64,000 nt of DNA from Flaccisagitta enflata (Eukaryota; Chaetognatha; Sagittoidea; Aphragmophora), in contig OZ231126.1 in assembly GCA_965153355.1 (NCBI GenBank), positions 67,890,001 to 67,954,000 of the forward strand. The letters are read 5' to 3'. Shown here piece after piece: positions 34,717-63,099 of this stretch. Numbering within the stretch: the stretch's first letter is position 1; each line of letters begins with the position of its first letter. The translations under genes were made by a program, and so were the position numbers. A model generated the notes under the pieces. It was not told where the DNA came from, searched no databases, and saw only the letters and a list, made by a program, of their open reading frames with translations.

Positions 34717-35383
34717 TGTGGCCAAGGGTAATTGAGTGTCAAATGAGATTAGCAATAATCTCATTTGCATATTGCAGATGAACTTTATTTCATTCATTTT
34801 TCATTCATAGATTTCTTTCATCGATCTGGTATTTAGTTAGCTTCAATAGTCTTTATGTCTAGTATCATTAGTTATATTCCTATTTTCATTTAATTGATAT
34901 TTAATTAGAAAAAAACACTTGTTGTCTCAACTCTGGATGACTTGACTACTTTTCATGAGTTTTAATCTATCCCAAAACAAATATGGTCATCCAGCTTGGG
35001 TCACCAAGTAGGGTTAAGCAGCATGACTGCCATCCCCTTTCAGCTCCATCAGTTCCATTTCCATAAATATTGAGTGTCAAGTAGTTTCCTCCAAATAAAG
35101 CTAAAGGTTAAGTTAATTCAGTCTTCCATTCTCTCCTCTGCTCAGATATTTACTGTCCTTAGGACAACATGATGAAGATGACTAAAAGACAAAGACTAAA
35201 TGACATAATTCGACAGTGAGTTAAAGTGCGCCGGTCGCCTTTGAGGGAAGGATTTGACTCGAGGACATGGATACAAAAAGGTTAGTAATTCAGGCTCAAA
35301 TTGGTTGATAAGCGGCCCCATCATGGCCCAATTCATGGCAATAGCCTCCTCCCTCTCTGGTTTGATAGGTCCACCTTGCTCCA
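34717..35383 (+). repeat. 3' LTR (667 bp)
   Basis: It is 665/667 identical to 1888-2554 and keeps the terminal TG...CA, the hairpin and the AATAAA (35094-35099). The flank after it reads AAAATAATAGG, so AAAA matches the four bases left of the 5' LTR. Confidence 0.88.
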
Positions 35384-36286
35384 AAAATAATAGGCAAAGG
35401 GTATTAAATATTTATAAATGTTGTTGAAAGTTGGTACACAGGTTAGTAATGCCCTAAAAATAACACTGACCAAGTTTCATCAACATCTGAGTACTGGTTC
35501 TCAAGTTTTCGAGGGTTGAGACAAACGACAACAACGACGACTCACTACACGATCAAGGCTATGTTATAGACCACATCGAGAAATAACTCGATGTGGCCAA
35601 AAAGTGCAACAGGATCTGTGGACATGTGTTATTAAATCTGTTTGGATCAAGCTAAAAAATCTTGGTGAGGTCAATTTTTGTCCAACAAGTATAGTTGATG
35701 TTGAATAACGCAAATGGCTGTTCTGCCTTATGTAATTAGTCCAAATTACGGCCAATAGCTGCGCCACGCTAATAACAAGTATATGAATGCGAGAATGAAT
35801 GAAAGAATGAGGCGAGATTTATTTGATTTTAAATATTGAGAATTGCGATACAATCAATTGGGGTCCCTTGGTTGGAACAATAGCAACAGATGAACCGACC
35901 GACGGGCCTCTTCTCATCGCGCGCACGCACTCACAGACACAAACACGCACGCACGCACACACACACACACACACAGCAACATACACACACAACACAACAT
36001 ACACACACACAAAGTTTTTTTACTGAATACGCACTGCTAAACGGACTGCTAAACCTCAGTTACCATCACTGGTGTTCCAGATATGAGCATCCAGCCCCGT
36101 AATAGCAAAGCTAGAGTGCTAGACGGTGGTCAATCGACAGGCTATAGTTTAATGTCTCAATTGCTAAATGCGGTAAAAACAAAGTATTCTGAAACATGAA
36201 TCCAAATTTCACCACCACCACCCCCTACCTCCTCCTTCGGTTCGTTTCGTTAACTGCAATCAGTCAAGAGGTCACGATATACTTAC
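35384..36286. other. Intron sequence between the LTR element and synthetase exon 9
   Basis: A perfect 10-bp hairpin (CCACATCGAG, AAATAA, CTCGATGTGG at 35571-35596) and a short CA-rich tract (35930-36010) are present. I searched both strands for the remaining synthetase exons (the class II motif 3 GSVERM-like segment and the anticodon-binding domain) and found none. Confidence 0.55.
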
Positions 36287-50740
<14,454 letters not shown>

Positions 50741-52072
50741 GAGTTGAGAGAGAGAGGGGAAAGGGGGGGGGGAGAAAGGGGAAGATCCCGAGATGTCTCT
50801 GCCGAGCGCGCAGGAGGAGGAGGAGGAGGTCTCGGTTATTTAGGTTCGATATCACTTTTTTGTTACTAATCAAAGAGAAGGCTACAATCCTCGAGTGCAT
50901 CGGCAAACATTTTTTTTACTTACACACCTATTTAAAATTTTCTTTATTTTTTTTCTAATCATTCAAACAGAGGAGCAGTTACTAACACGTTGTTTAACTA
51001 GAGCTTCCTGCCTTCGGTGTATAACTGGGACTAAAATTCATGGCATGGCACGCATCCTGAACTAATTAACGATAAAACACTTTATTTCTTTTACTATTCC
51101 CTTTCCACTAACGAATTTTCCATAATTCAAGCGACGAGCACTTTCAAAATAAATTATACGCAACGAGTACTCGCAGAGTCTTCACGACCAAGATATGTGC
51201 ACATCGTGATGCCATCGGAAAAGGAAACCTTGATTAATCACTCATTTTTTTAAAGCTATAAATCACACTATTTACACAAGTAAGCAAAAAATCATTAATA
51301 ATCAGGTAATCATTTATCTAGATTGTTTCTCTTTTAAAATACATCCAGACTGGAAACGGCGCGTGGTAAAAAAAGCGATTCAAACTCACTTTTAAAGATA
51401 AATACATCTAGGTCTGTTTTGTTTTGTTTGTTTCTTTTTTCAATTTAAGGTAAGTCTGGATACAGCTTGACGCGAGCAAGGAGAAGAGTTTTTAAAAGAG
51501 GTGAGGTGTGGAAGGGGAAACAGATATAAGCTGGAGTTAAGCAGAATTAATAATAAAGGAAAAAAAAGTAACATTTCAATTATGGCCAGGGAAGAGAGAG
51601 GTGATCAATATTACAGAAAAACTTTTCTTTTATTTCAGCAGATAGGCACTTATTTTACGTGTGTTCTTCTTCCTTGATCATAATTTTCATGATTGACCGA
51701 TCGTCGAAAGAACTTTTGTCACTCCTAATCGAAAAAGAGCTAGTTTTGAGAAAGAGGTCTAGAAAAAGAAACAAAAACGGGCGCGCGGAGCGATTTTTAG
51801 TAGCGAAAAAATCCTCTTTTTTTATAAACGCACTTATGGTGCCCAAATAAATGAATACGGAGCCAGTCGACGAAGCTGGTTGTTGATTCACAGATTAGAC
51901 AGTAGTAACAAATGTCACTGCAGATATCGCAAATTAGCACTTTTTCTCTTCGCGCGAGTCGTCAAAAATTTCCAAAATAAAATTTCCTAGATTTTAGGAC
52001 CTAAAGAGTCACAATTCACTCTACACGAGTTCATCATCATCCGTTTACACACGACGTCGGAGACTACAATTT
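50741..52072. other. Intergenic region between eIF4G and threonyl-tRNA synthetase
   Basis: Both genes are on the minus strand, so this holds the end of eIF4G and the promoter of the synthetase gene. The base ladder GGAGGAGGAGGAGG lies just upstream of the synthetase ATG (about 50815). TTTATT (AATAAA on the minus strand) occurs near 51079 and 51630 and could serve eIF4G. No other gene was seen. Confidence 0.5.
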
Positions 52073-54873
52073 CTACTTGTCCTTCTCCACAGAAGCATCG
52101 GCGTCTTCATCTTCCGCTTCGTTTAACCATTTGAAAAAGTTCACCACCGAAAGTTTTGACACGCCTGAAAAAGAAGGAAAAATGTGCACGAGCGCATTAT
52201 GAGCTTGCAGCCTCCTTAAAAGGAATATATTTCATGATTTTAGTCACCGAGTCCAGTAATCTTCGTTCTTAATCCTAAGCCAATGATGGCGTTGATCTAT
52301 GATGATACCCTGGTCATATCTAGTGATCAACGGCTAAGAATAAAGCTATTCTTTTGGTAATGATACTTTTTTTATACGAAGTCGTTAATTAGAGATAACA
52401 CATTTCATAGACTGAACTCAGTTAGATCATAAGATGATCTCTATGACCGTAAAGTCATCATCGAAGACAGCACGCAAGCATGACAAATCAGTGACAGCTA
52501 CTTCTTTGACAAGCTTTCTTTCTCTCTTTATCAGGTTTGTACATTGCGAGGAAAAGTTTTCAGGTTCAGCTCGGTATCTCCTAACACAGAAAATTGGTTT
52601 GTATGTTATCTGCAACAAGTGTTTTTTTTTCTCTTTGAAAGGTTGTATATTGAGAGACAAGGTTTCACTTTCAGCACGGTATCCCATAACAAAGATAAGT
52701 GATTAGTATGATATATGTGAAAAGCCTCAAAACCTGTATGATATTGACTCTACCTCGTGTTTACTGCTTTTTGTGAAGAAGTGGTTGGATGCAACTAGAG
52801 TAGCGTGGTCAGGAGCTAAATGCATGCAAATGTACCCCTCGATCTTACAACTACCTTGCAACTCTTGTGCATCGATGTTGCGTGTTTGCAACTTAACCTC
52901 ATGGATGATCAACCTCATGATGAGGAGATTAGATTGCAACTGCCTCTTGCTCAAAGAGGAAGCTTCTTCTTGAAGGAAGAGGCTAACTGTGGGATGAGGA
53001 CTATAAAAGAGTGGTTGATCATCCATCAGGCTCACTCTTTAACTAAGGACAGTCACTGTAACATCTATTCACTAAACTGAATGAACCATCAATCATCAAC
53101 AAATAACATCAATAGTCAACACTTAATATCAATTAACAACAATTAACATCGATTATCTTGCATTGTTTACCAATTGTCATCGCCATCAAATAAATAGCAT
53201 CTATCTTCAACTGCATCTTTGTCAAATTAAACCGAGCCTTGTAATTAGAGACAATCTCTTCTCTTTTCAACCATCGTTTAAACAACAAACTTTAAACAGT
53301 GTAAGCAATCAATCATTCAGTCAGTAAAATCGTTTAAACCCATATCTCGCGCCCTATAGCGTTGCCAGCTGGTTAGAACATCATTAACTCATCTACACGA
53401 GGTAATCAACCACTAGCAAAAAGTAGAGCAGTCATCCATCAAAACATACATTCAATGTTTCAAACATTTCAAGAAGAGCTGATGACTCATGAGTCATGAC
53501 TTTAAATAAAGATAGCAGCAACCGGCTCTTACCTTTGCCATCCTCCTCAGCGTCGGCGTCGTACCAAGCCCTGAAAGCTGCTTCCGAAATGACATCTTCG
53601 TCGTAACACGTATCGAAAATATTCTGAAATAAAAATTTTTAGATATAAATTTCCAAATCTTAAAATCACCAACCAATAAACTCATAGGTGCAGATTCCGC
53701 AAACTGCCAAGTGGCAGAGTTTCTCTCCTAAGAGCTGTCGCAGCCCTTATCTAAAGAGCTGTCGCAGCTCTTATCTATTGTTATTTATTTCATTCCATTT
53801 ATCATCTCTTTCAATCCATTTATCATCTCTTTTGTATTTTCTCTTTCACTCATTCTTTCATTCTTCCATCCCTCAATTTCGTATGTATTTATTCTTTCTT
53901 TCTTTCAATTTCGTATGTATTCATTCTTTCTTTCTTTCAATTTTGTATGTATCTATTCTTTCTTTCTTTCAATTTCGTATGTATTCATTCTTTCTTTCTT
54001 TCAATTTCGTATGTATTTATTCTTTCTTTCTTTCAATTTTGTATGTATTTATTCTTTCTTTCTTTCAATTTTGTATCTATTTATTCTTTCTTTCTTTCAA
54101 TTTCGTATGTATTTATTCTTTCTTTCTTTCAATTTCGTATGTATTTATTCGTTCTTTCTTTCAATTTCGTACGTATTTATTCTTTCTTTCTTTCAATTTT
54201 GTATGTATTTATTCTTTCTTTCTTTCAATTTCGTATGTATTTATTCTTTCTTTCTTTCAATTTCGTATTATTTATTCTTTCTTTCTTTCAATTTCATATT
54301 TATTCTTTCTTTCTTTCAATTTCATATTTATTCTTTCTTTCTTTTTATTTCTTTATTTCTTTCTTTCTTTCTTTCAATCTTTCTTTCTTTCAATCTTTCT
54401 TTCTTTCAATCTTTCTTTCTTTCAATCTTTCTTTCTTTCAATCTTTCTTTCTTTCTTTCAATCTTTCTTTCTTTCTTTCAATCTTTCTTTCTTTCTTTCA
54501 ATCTTTCTTTCTTTCTTTCAATCTTTCTTTCTTTCAATCTTTCTTTCTTTCAATTTCTCTTTCTTTCAATTTCTCTTTCTTTCAATTTCTCTTTCTTTCA
54601 ATTTCTCTTTCTTTCAATTTCTCTTTCTTTCAATTTCTCTTTCTTTCAATTTCTCTTTCTTTCAATTTCTCTTTCTTTCAATTTCTCTTTCTTTCTTTCT
54701 TTCTTTCAATTTCTCTTTCTTTCAATTTCTCTTTCTTTCAATTTCTCTTTCTTTCAATTTCTCTTTCTTTCAATTTCTCTTTCTTTCAATTTCTCTTTCT
54801 TTCAATTTCTCTTTCTTTCTTTCTTTCTTTCTTTCTATTTCTTTCAATTTCTTTCAATTTCTTTCTTTCAATT

Positions 54874-54913
<40 letters not shown>

Positions 54914-55033
54914 TCAATTTCTTTCAATTTCTTTCTTTCAATTTCTTTCTTTCAATTTCTTTCTTTCTTTCTTCTAACTATTCATGCCTTCCCATGTTCT
55001 ATTTTTTTCATCCTTTTTTTTCTTGCTTTCTTG

Positions 55034-55080
<47 letters not shown>

Positions 55081-58000
55081 GCTTGGTTGCTTGCGTGCTA
55101 TCTTTCTTTCCTATTTCTTTCAATTTGGTTATCCTAAATGTATTTCCTGTTTTCTTCGTTTATCTCCTTTTTTCTTTCCATATTTCCTTCAAACTTCAAA
55201 TCGACAGTAAGTAACAAATTCAAAGAACGACACAGAAAGACGCATACAGCTAGTCATGTGTAGAAGAATGTACACGAGCGGATAGATGAACTTTCAGAGA
55301 GCAGAAAGTGTAAATTTGAGTCTGTTGGCTTACTTGCAAAAGGCCGGGGGGATGTTGCAAGTCATTGACAAATTTCTGCAGCGCGTAGACAGCCTGAGTC
55401 TCGAGGGTTGAGTCCTCATTGAAGAAATGCTGTAGGAGCTTCGAATGCCGTTTGAGTTCTTCCGATTTGTAACTCGCCATCGTTCCTTCACCCGTCACCG
55501 CACTGAGAAGGATCACAAGATGACAGATGAGATATGTGATAAGGATCAAAACAACAACGATCAAAACAAATGCAGTAACGACGATGATCAAAGCAACAAC
55601 AATCGAAACAACGATAAGAACAACGACTAACAACACAACGAGAAAAACAACGAGAAAAACAACGAGAAAAACAACGAGAAAAACAACGAGAAAAACAACA
55701 ACGGTAACGAGCTCAACAACGATAAGAACAACGACTATAACAACAACACAACGAGTAAAACTACGAGCAAAACAACAACAGCAACGAGCTAAACAACAAC
55801 GATCTTACCAACAACAACAACAACGATCTTACCAACAACAACGATCTTAACAACGATCTTAACAACAACAACAACAACAACAACGATCTTAACAACAACA
55901 ACAACGATCTTAACAATAACAACAACAACGATCTTAACAACAACAACAACGATTTTAACAACAACAACGATCTTAACAACAACAACGATCTTAACAACAA
56001 CAACGATCTTAACAACAACAACGATCTTAACAACAACAACGATCTTAACAACAACAACGATCTTAACAACAACAACGATCTTAACAACAACAACGATCTT
56101 AACAACAACAACGATCTTAACAACAACAACGATCTTAACAACAACAACGATCTTAACAACAACAACGATCTTAACAACAACAACGATCTTAACAACAACA
56201 ACGATCTTAACAACAACAACAATCTCAACAACAACAACAACAACGATATCAACAACAACGACGATCTCAACAACAACAACGATCTCAACTACAACAACAA
56301 CGATCTCAACAACAACAACAACGATCTCAACAACAACAACAACGATCTCAACAACAACAACAACGATCTCAACAACAACGATCTCAACAACAACAACAAC
56401 GATCTCAACAACAACAACAACGATCTCAACAACAACAACAACGATCTCAACAACAACAACGATCTCAACAACAACAACGATCTCAACAACAACAACAACC
56501 ATGTTCAGAACAAAACGACCAGCTGCGAGTGAACAACCATGATCAAAAACAACGCCCACAATGATCAAAACAACCAAAACATTAACTTACACTGAAACCG
56601 TGGCCGTCATGAGAATTCTGATAAACTGATGATCTTTGACCATTTCCTCGCCGACAGACTGAATAATCCACATTTTGATATCTTCGTCGTTGCGATCCCG
56701 TTTGAGTCGGTTTTGCAGCTCATTCGCGAACTGACTCAAGTTGACGGGCGCTCGGGAGGATGAAGAAGATAACGACGTTGACGTCGATGGCGTTGATGAC
56801 GACGGAATGTTGGATTTATCGTTGACGGGGGATTCGAGGAAGCTAAGGCCGTTCGAAGCGAGGAAGTCGTTGGCGGCGTCGACGCCGAGCAGAGCGTCAA
56901 GTTTGAGCGCCGCCGATCGCCAACAATTCGCCAAAGTTTGTTGCCCCAAGCTTTTCTCGGCGCACTTGAGCGTGGCGGCCAAGAACTTTCCGGCGTGACG
57001 TGGACCCAACGTCTCGCAGAATTTGGCGAAATGTTTAAGGGGGAAATGGTCGCTGGAAGAGATGAGACCGCCGAAAATTTCTCCCATGTATTTAAACAAG
57101 CAAGGGATGTCGACGAGAAAGTCTTCCGCTTCGGTCAACAACAACGACGAACCCGAGACGAACTGATCCGGCGTGAGGAGACCTTCCCTCACGAGATCTA
57201 AACACAATCGACCCGAGAGTTCGCGCGCCGTCGGCGACCGCTCCAACACGTGTAGCAAGATGGTTTCCACGACGTGCGACATCTTCTCCCCGCATTTCAA
57301 CTCTTCCACGCACGCGATGGCTTCCCGGGAATCTTGCACCGAGATCAACTCATCCATCAAACTCTTGACCTTCTTCTCGATCTCGGCGTTGGTCAACTGT
57401 TTCGTCGGTGGCGGCGGTTTTGGCGCTTCCATGGATCCCCTCGACGACGGCGGCGTGGGTGATCCTCTGAAAGGCGAAGAGCCTCTCGATCTGTCGCCAG
57501 CAACCAGATTTTGAATTGTTGGATCTCTCGTGCGACTGCCTTCTCTCGATCCTGGTTGACTTCCGGGCCGACTCGTTGGCCGGCTGTTGGGCCTCGCGCC
57601 AAATGGATTAAATGGATCACGACGCGATTCGTCGCGGAAATCTCGAGATGGAGGCGCGCCAAATGGTGGCCGCTTGCCCATGGGCGCCGGAGGCATGCCA
57701 GGGCCGCCGCGAGGACCCATTGGAGGAGGTCCACCGGCTCCACTTTGCCATGGAGGCTGATCGCGATTTGGAGTAAATCTGCCACCGGGTCCGCCGGGTC
57801 CACCTCCCGGTCCACGACTGTCGTAGGGGCGAGGGGCAGAGGGATTACCTCCCGGTCCGCCGACGTCGGGACCAGACAAAAGACCGAATCGGTTTGACGG
57901 TCCGGAAGAAGGCCGATCGGCGGGAGTGGGTTCGGCGGAAGAAGTTTTCTGCGCTCCACCCAGACTGCCGCGATTCCATCCGCCCGGCCTTCCACCCGGT

Positions 58001-61000
58001 CCCAATTGAATATTTTCATCAGCGACGGCGGGCTTTGATACTTTGAATTTGTTGGGATCAATTTTGGGACCCTTGACTGTCGTCCAATCTTCACCCGGAC
58101 GCGCATTTCCGGCGGGAGTGCCGCCTCTCGTGTTTCGATTCTGCAATTTGGCCGTCTGCTCTTTCTGTTTGGCTTCGGCCAATTTGGCCAACATTTCCTG
58201 CTCTTCACGTTCGGCGTCTTTGTGGATCTGGTCGATGGTTTTAGGGCCGGCGTCGTCGCGGCGTGGAATCCACTGACCTTTCCTCAACTCGGCCACGTCC
58301 ATGAGCATGAAACGGACGCGAGACGTCGCCGTCTTCTTGTTCTTGACGATCTTTTCAATCTCGCGGAAATAGGAATCGATTTTAGGCTTGCTTTTGTCGT
58401 GATCCAAGTCCTTTCCGATGGTGCTCAACAGGCGGCAAAGGCACTCGAGCGACTCTTCGTCGTGCTTGTCCGGTTGATTGTCAGCTTTTTTACTCAACAA
58501 TTTGCAAATGCAGTCGTGCATGATGGGTTCCGTAAGCATCTTCAATTTAAACAACTCGCCGATAAAACGAATATTGCCCAAATATCTGCGCTTGGCTTTG
58601 GCCGATTTCAATCTGTGGTCCTCCTCCGCCTCGGCCCTTTCTTTCTCGTCCGTAATGTCCGCGATTCTCTTTTTCTCCTCCTCGAAATCGGTTTCCAACA
58701 AAGCTCCCGCTTCAAACTCTTTTTGACATCGGTTTAAAAGAATCTTTCTAAAATAGACCGGGTTGCCCTTATCGTTGGCCTTATCACCTTTGCTTTCGGC
58801 TTTGTTTTCAGCTCCTGTCACTTTGATGAGCATCAGATGCTTGCACATGTTAGCGTAGGCGACGGAAAAGCCAGGTTCGTCGATAGCCTTTTCAAAAATG
58901 ATGTCAATACATCCTTTCAACTGCTCTTCCGTCTCGATTTTCAGGTCGAGCACTTGTTTGACTAGCACGGAAAACTTTTGCGGCGTAAGCTTGTTCAGAA
59001 TACCCCTAACAGCTTTGTACAGCTTTTCGGTTTTAGCCATATCCGCATCTGTATTCTTCTCCTTCATCGAGGGCTTCCAGGCGTTGTCTGCTTGATTTAA
59101 TTTCACGTCCCCGCCGATGCTGCGGCCGATACTAATCACCTTTGTTTGACCCTTCATCGAGCTGTTTCTACCCATTTGCTGATGCGGTCCGCCTGGACCC
59201 ATCATTCTGGGATCGGGACCGCGACGGTTGTCGCCGCGTAGACTGCCACCAGGTCCGTGCATCATAGGTCGTGGGAAACCACCACCCATAGGACCCATGG
59301 GTCCACCCATTGGACCGGCCGGTCCCGCCTTCCAAGACGGATTAAATGGATCAAACTGCATATGCGGGGTGGGCATCAACTGAGGGCCTTGGGGACTGGT
59401 GGTATTCTGCGCAGTCGGTGGTCGGGGCTTGTCTAAAATAACGTCGGTAATTTGGGGCAACGTTTCGGGCTTTTTCATAGAAATAGAATTGTACTGCAAA
59501 TTGAGGAGGAAGGACCTGTTGTAAACTTTCTTTCCAGACGGATTCGCGGGCGACCATTGATCACTGTCGTAATTGATAGGCTGCGGCGAGGTGGTTTGAC
59601 TCGTCGGCGTCTGATCTCTCGTCGAAGATTGAGAACTCGCGTCTTTACCGCTCACGGGCGTCATTTCACGACTTGAGGTGGTGGAGACATTTGTCGCCTG
59701 CTCATCCTCATCATCCACGATCTCCCCTTCCTCCAACTCATCGGCCGCTTCTTCCGGCCCATTGGGCTGCAACGCCTGAGTGAGTCGTTCCTCAGCCGAC
59801 GAGATACCCTCGTCATTGTTGTTGTTGCTGTTGTTGTTGTTGGTATTGGCTGAAATTTCATCGACAATCTTCGACGGCGGCTCCTCCGTCTCGCCAAAGC
59901 CAGAATCTTCAATCTTGTTCTCATTATTATCGAGCATTTCCTCTTCCATCTCTTTTTCTTCCGTGAGGTTAGCTGGAGATGGGGATGGTTCGCCCGATTC
60001 CAGCGAAGTCACCGGATTCTCAATAGCGGGAGCTGAGGCTGGGTCGTCGTTGATGGGAGTAGTCTCTTTGGAGACTTCCGGTTTTTCAACAACTTCGGCT
60101 TCAACGGCAGTGACGGCGGGAGGGGAAATGTCGACGGGGATTGTGACGACCGGATCGACAACAATCGGTTCTGGCGTAGGTGTGACAACTTCAACTTCAA
60201 CTTCAGGCGTCTTCTCCTTAACAACAACATCGACAACGGGAGAAGCCTCCTTCATTAAAGCGGGAATAGCGTTGGTGGCGGCGACTGGTGCTGCAACCAC
60301 CTCTTTCTTCTCTGGCGGCATTAAAGGCGTTGGTGCCTTTACTGCTGGCGCTGCCGCTGGTTTCATTTCCGGTTCAACATTGACGACCTTTTCCTCTTCA
60401 ACTGCCTTAACTTCTGGTTGAGTTGGTTGCACAACAACTTCCTCCACAACTGGCGCCTTTTCGGGCGTCTTGACATCCTCAACTTCGCCATCGGGTTTCT
60501 TTTCCAAATCTTCCGCTGGTAAAAATGCGTCGAGCTCCGACTTTTTCTCCAAACTCTTTGCCTTTTCTTGTAACTTCTGTTTCTTCTGCTGAGTCTTGGA
60601 AAGCGGCTTTTCCGCAGCGGCAGGGGCAGCAGGGGCGGCTGGAGCAGCAGCAGGTGCCGCAGAGACTGGTGGGGCTAGCGTTGATTGTGGGCTAGGGGGC
60701 GGCGGCGCCGTCTTCTCCACCATGGGAGAAGGTGGCGCCACCGAAGTTACTTCTAGTTTAGCGGAGGCAGCGGCGGCGGCGGCAGCAGCAGCAGCGGCGG
60801 CGGCGGCAGCAGCAGCAGCAGCGGCCTCGGTGACTGATGCAGGCGGTGCCAAATCCATGAGTGGCGTGGGCTGTGGCAGCAATGGCTTGGATTCTTCCTT
60901 GGGCTTTTCTTCCATCTTAACAGGCTGAGCTTCTGTTTTTGCCGCCGGTTTACTCGTTTGCGTTGTTTCTTCGACTGAAGGCGTCGTCGATGGAGCAACG

Positions 61001-63099
61001 ACGGTGCTTGACACAACAGATGGTGTGACAGTCACGTCTGAAGTAACGAGAGAGGCAGCGGTAGCCGTCGTCGTTGTCGTCGTCGTCACCGACATCGTCA
61101 TGGCGACGGGAGTCATCGCCGTTTCTTGCGGCATCGGCGCCGCAGCCGTGGCTTCATTGCCTTGAATAGCAGCTGCGATTTTCTGCGCAAATTCCGACTT
61201 GACGCTGGTGTTGGCCGGGGCAGCTGCCGCCGGCGCCGGTGCGGCGGCTCCGGGTGTGTTACCTCTTGTCGAAGGACTTGAAGCTGGATCCGGTTTTTCC
61301 GATTCTGAAACATTGGATGACTTGCGCTCTACCAAAGTGGAGCTGATATCCTTGCCCGTGTTAGGATCGATGATGGCGATACCCCTGAAAGGCTTTTTCT
61401 CCGTTGGCCGGTATTTGACGGCCGGCGTGGGCTGATACAACGGCGTGGGACCACTGCCGACGCTACCACTAGTACTCACCGATATTGCCGTCGACGCGGG
61501 GATGGCGGCGGGATGCGGAGTCGGAGCAGCGGCAGCGGCGGTCGCTGCGGGTGCGGCACTCGGTTGCGGTTGTTGAGGGTGCTGCATTTGCGGTTGTTGC
61601 GGCTGCTGCTGCTGTTGCGGCTGCGCCAGCATCGGTTGTATGTAATAAGAACCCGGGTAGTACGGCGCAGCGGCGGCAGCGGGAGCAATCTGCGGGAAGG
61701 AGCCTTGTTGATGGGGTTGTGGTTGCTGCTGCGGTTGTTGCTGCTGCTGTTGCTGTTGCGGCGCCTGCATAGGTTGGGATTGGGGCAATGGTTGCTGCGG
61801 TTGCGACATAGCCGAGGCATTTGCCGGAACTGGTTGCTGTTGCATGGGTGCGGCGTTGGGAGCTTGCACGTTTTCGTGAGTGTGAGCGTTGGGTTGCGAG
61901 TAAGCAACATGACCCTGAACCTGGGGACGTGGGGCGTAGCCTTGAGCCGCCGCTGGCGGCGTCGCTAAAACGGTGAATTGACCATTCACGCCATTCCAGA
62001 CAGTTGGCATTTGCCCCGGTTGCTGAATAATCATGGGTACCATGTAATTAGGACCCGATTGATGATTGGGATGCGCGCCCATGTGCTGCGGCATCGTCGT
62101 TGGGGGCATGCCGAAAGGTCCACGAGGCTGACTCACGTATTGACCTGGGTACTGCATGCCTGGCATGGCTTGATTGTGCTGGCCGGGCATTCGAGGGCCG
62201 GAAGGCATTGGATGAGGATTAAGGGTCCCGTACATGGCGTGAGGTGGGTGTTGGATGATCGTGGGTTGAGAGTTGGGCGTTTGCGGCGTTTGCGGCGTGT
62301 GGGGTAAGGAGCCGTTTTGACTTTGAGGTTGTGAATAGGGAATGGGAATTGGTCCCGACTGCTGCGGACCTGGAGCAGCAGCGGGTTGAACGCCACCCGG
62401 AATCACATGCTGAGGATGTTGCTGCTGCGGATGATGATGGTGCTGATGAGCCGATGGAATGGGATGGGAGGCGGTGTTGGAGGGCGGGGCCTGAGGATGA
62501 GGCAGCCCGGGGTTACTCATTGATTCTACCCCAGCCGGGGTCCCCGCCGCCGATGACGAAGAAGAAGAAGAAGCGGTGGAAAACTGTTCGACGGCGCCGT
62601 GTTGCTGATGTTGTTGCTGATGTTGTTGTTGCTGTTGTTGTTGGTGTTGTTGTTGTTGGTGTTGTTGTTGCTTTTGGTGATGCCAAATTTGCGCCGAGTT
62701 GGGTGGATACTGGTGTGGCCAAGCACTGGCGGCGATTGTTTGCGAGGTTTGCTGTTGTTGTTGTTGCTGCTGTTGCTGATTCTGCTGCAAAACCCGAGGA
62801 TCGTTGACTGGGTTCGTGGCGTGTGGGTGCGGAAATACCCCGGTAGGATGCGGGGCTTGAGGATGCGGAAAGCTGGAAGATAGTGCTTGTTGCTGCTGTA
62901 GTTGTTGCTGTTGTTGTTGCTGTAGCTGTTGCTGTTGCAAATGATGATGGTGATGATGATGTTGAGTTTTGTGTTCCGAGTCTGTGGGAATGGAGAGCTG
63001 ACGTAGTGGTAAGTTAAATGACGATGGGCCGCGTAGAAATGCTTGTTGACTTATGACAGCGGGGTTTCCGGTGGGCTGAGTTGGTCGCGGTATATTCAT
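52073..63099 (-). CDS. EIF4G: Eukaryotic translation initiation factor 4 gamma (eIF4G)
   Basis: Four exons: 63099-56591, 55502-55334, 53623-53533 and 52164-52073, with GT/AG junctions and matching phases, give about 2286 aa, long for the family. The first exon is unusually large (6.5 kb). The N-terminal half is low-complexity: His and Gln runs, Pro/Gln-rich sequence, a poly-Ala run (near residue 760) and Val/Glu/Pro-rich sequence. The eIF4E-binding motif YNRSFLL lies near residue 1193. A Gly/Pro-rich segment precedes the MIF4G domain (about 1350-1600; LYKAVRGILNKLTPQKF), which binds eIF4A. An RGG/Gly-Pro-rich linker leads to MA3 (about 1895-2030) and W2 (about 2150-2285), the W2 being split over the four exons. 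The protein bridges the mRNA cap complex, eIF4A and eIF3 in the cytosol. The start at 63099 is the first ATG of the open frame; an upstream non-coding exon cannot be excluded. Confidence 0.95.
53760..55090. repeat. TTTC-rich minisatellite in eIF4G intron 2
   Basis: The array first has a unit of about 31-32 bp (ATTTATTCTTTCTTTCTTTC with AATTTCGTATGT), then CTTTCTTTCTTTCAAT units, then CTTTCTTTCAATTT units. The three overlapping Phe/Ser/Leu-rich frames across it are artefacts. It fills the intron between the exons at 55334 and 53623. Confidence 0.95.
55620..56500. repeat. AAC-rich 18-bp minisatellite in eIF4G intron 1
   Basis: Units of AACAACAACAACGATCTT and longer AAC-variants run through the intron between the first and second exons. 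Long Val/Leu-rich minus-strand frames arise from the period. Confidence 0.95.

Noticed and set aside
53688-55210. Three Phe/Ser/Leu frames of about 400-430 codons resembling membrane proteins
   Set aside because: All three frames stay open because of the TTTC array; the region is an eIF4G intron.
55761-56577. Val- and Leu-rich frames of 175 and 262 codons
   Set aside because: They come from the AAC minisatellite read on the minus strand.
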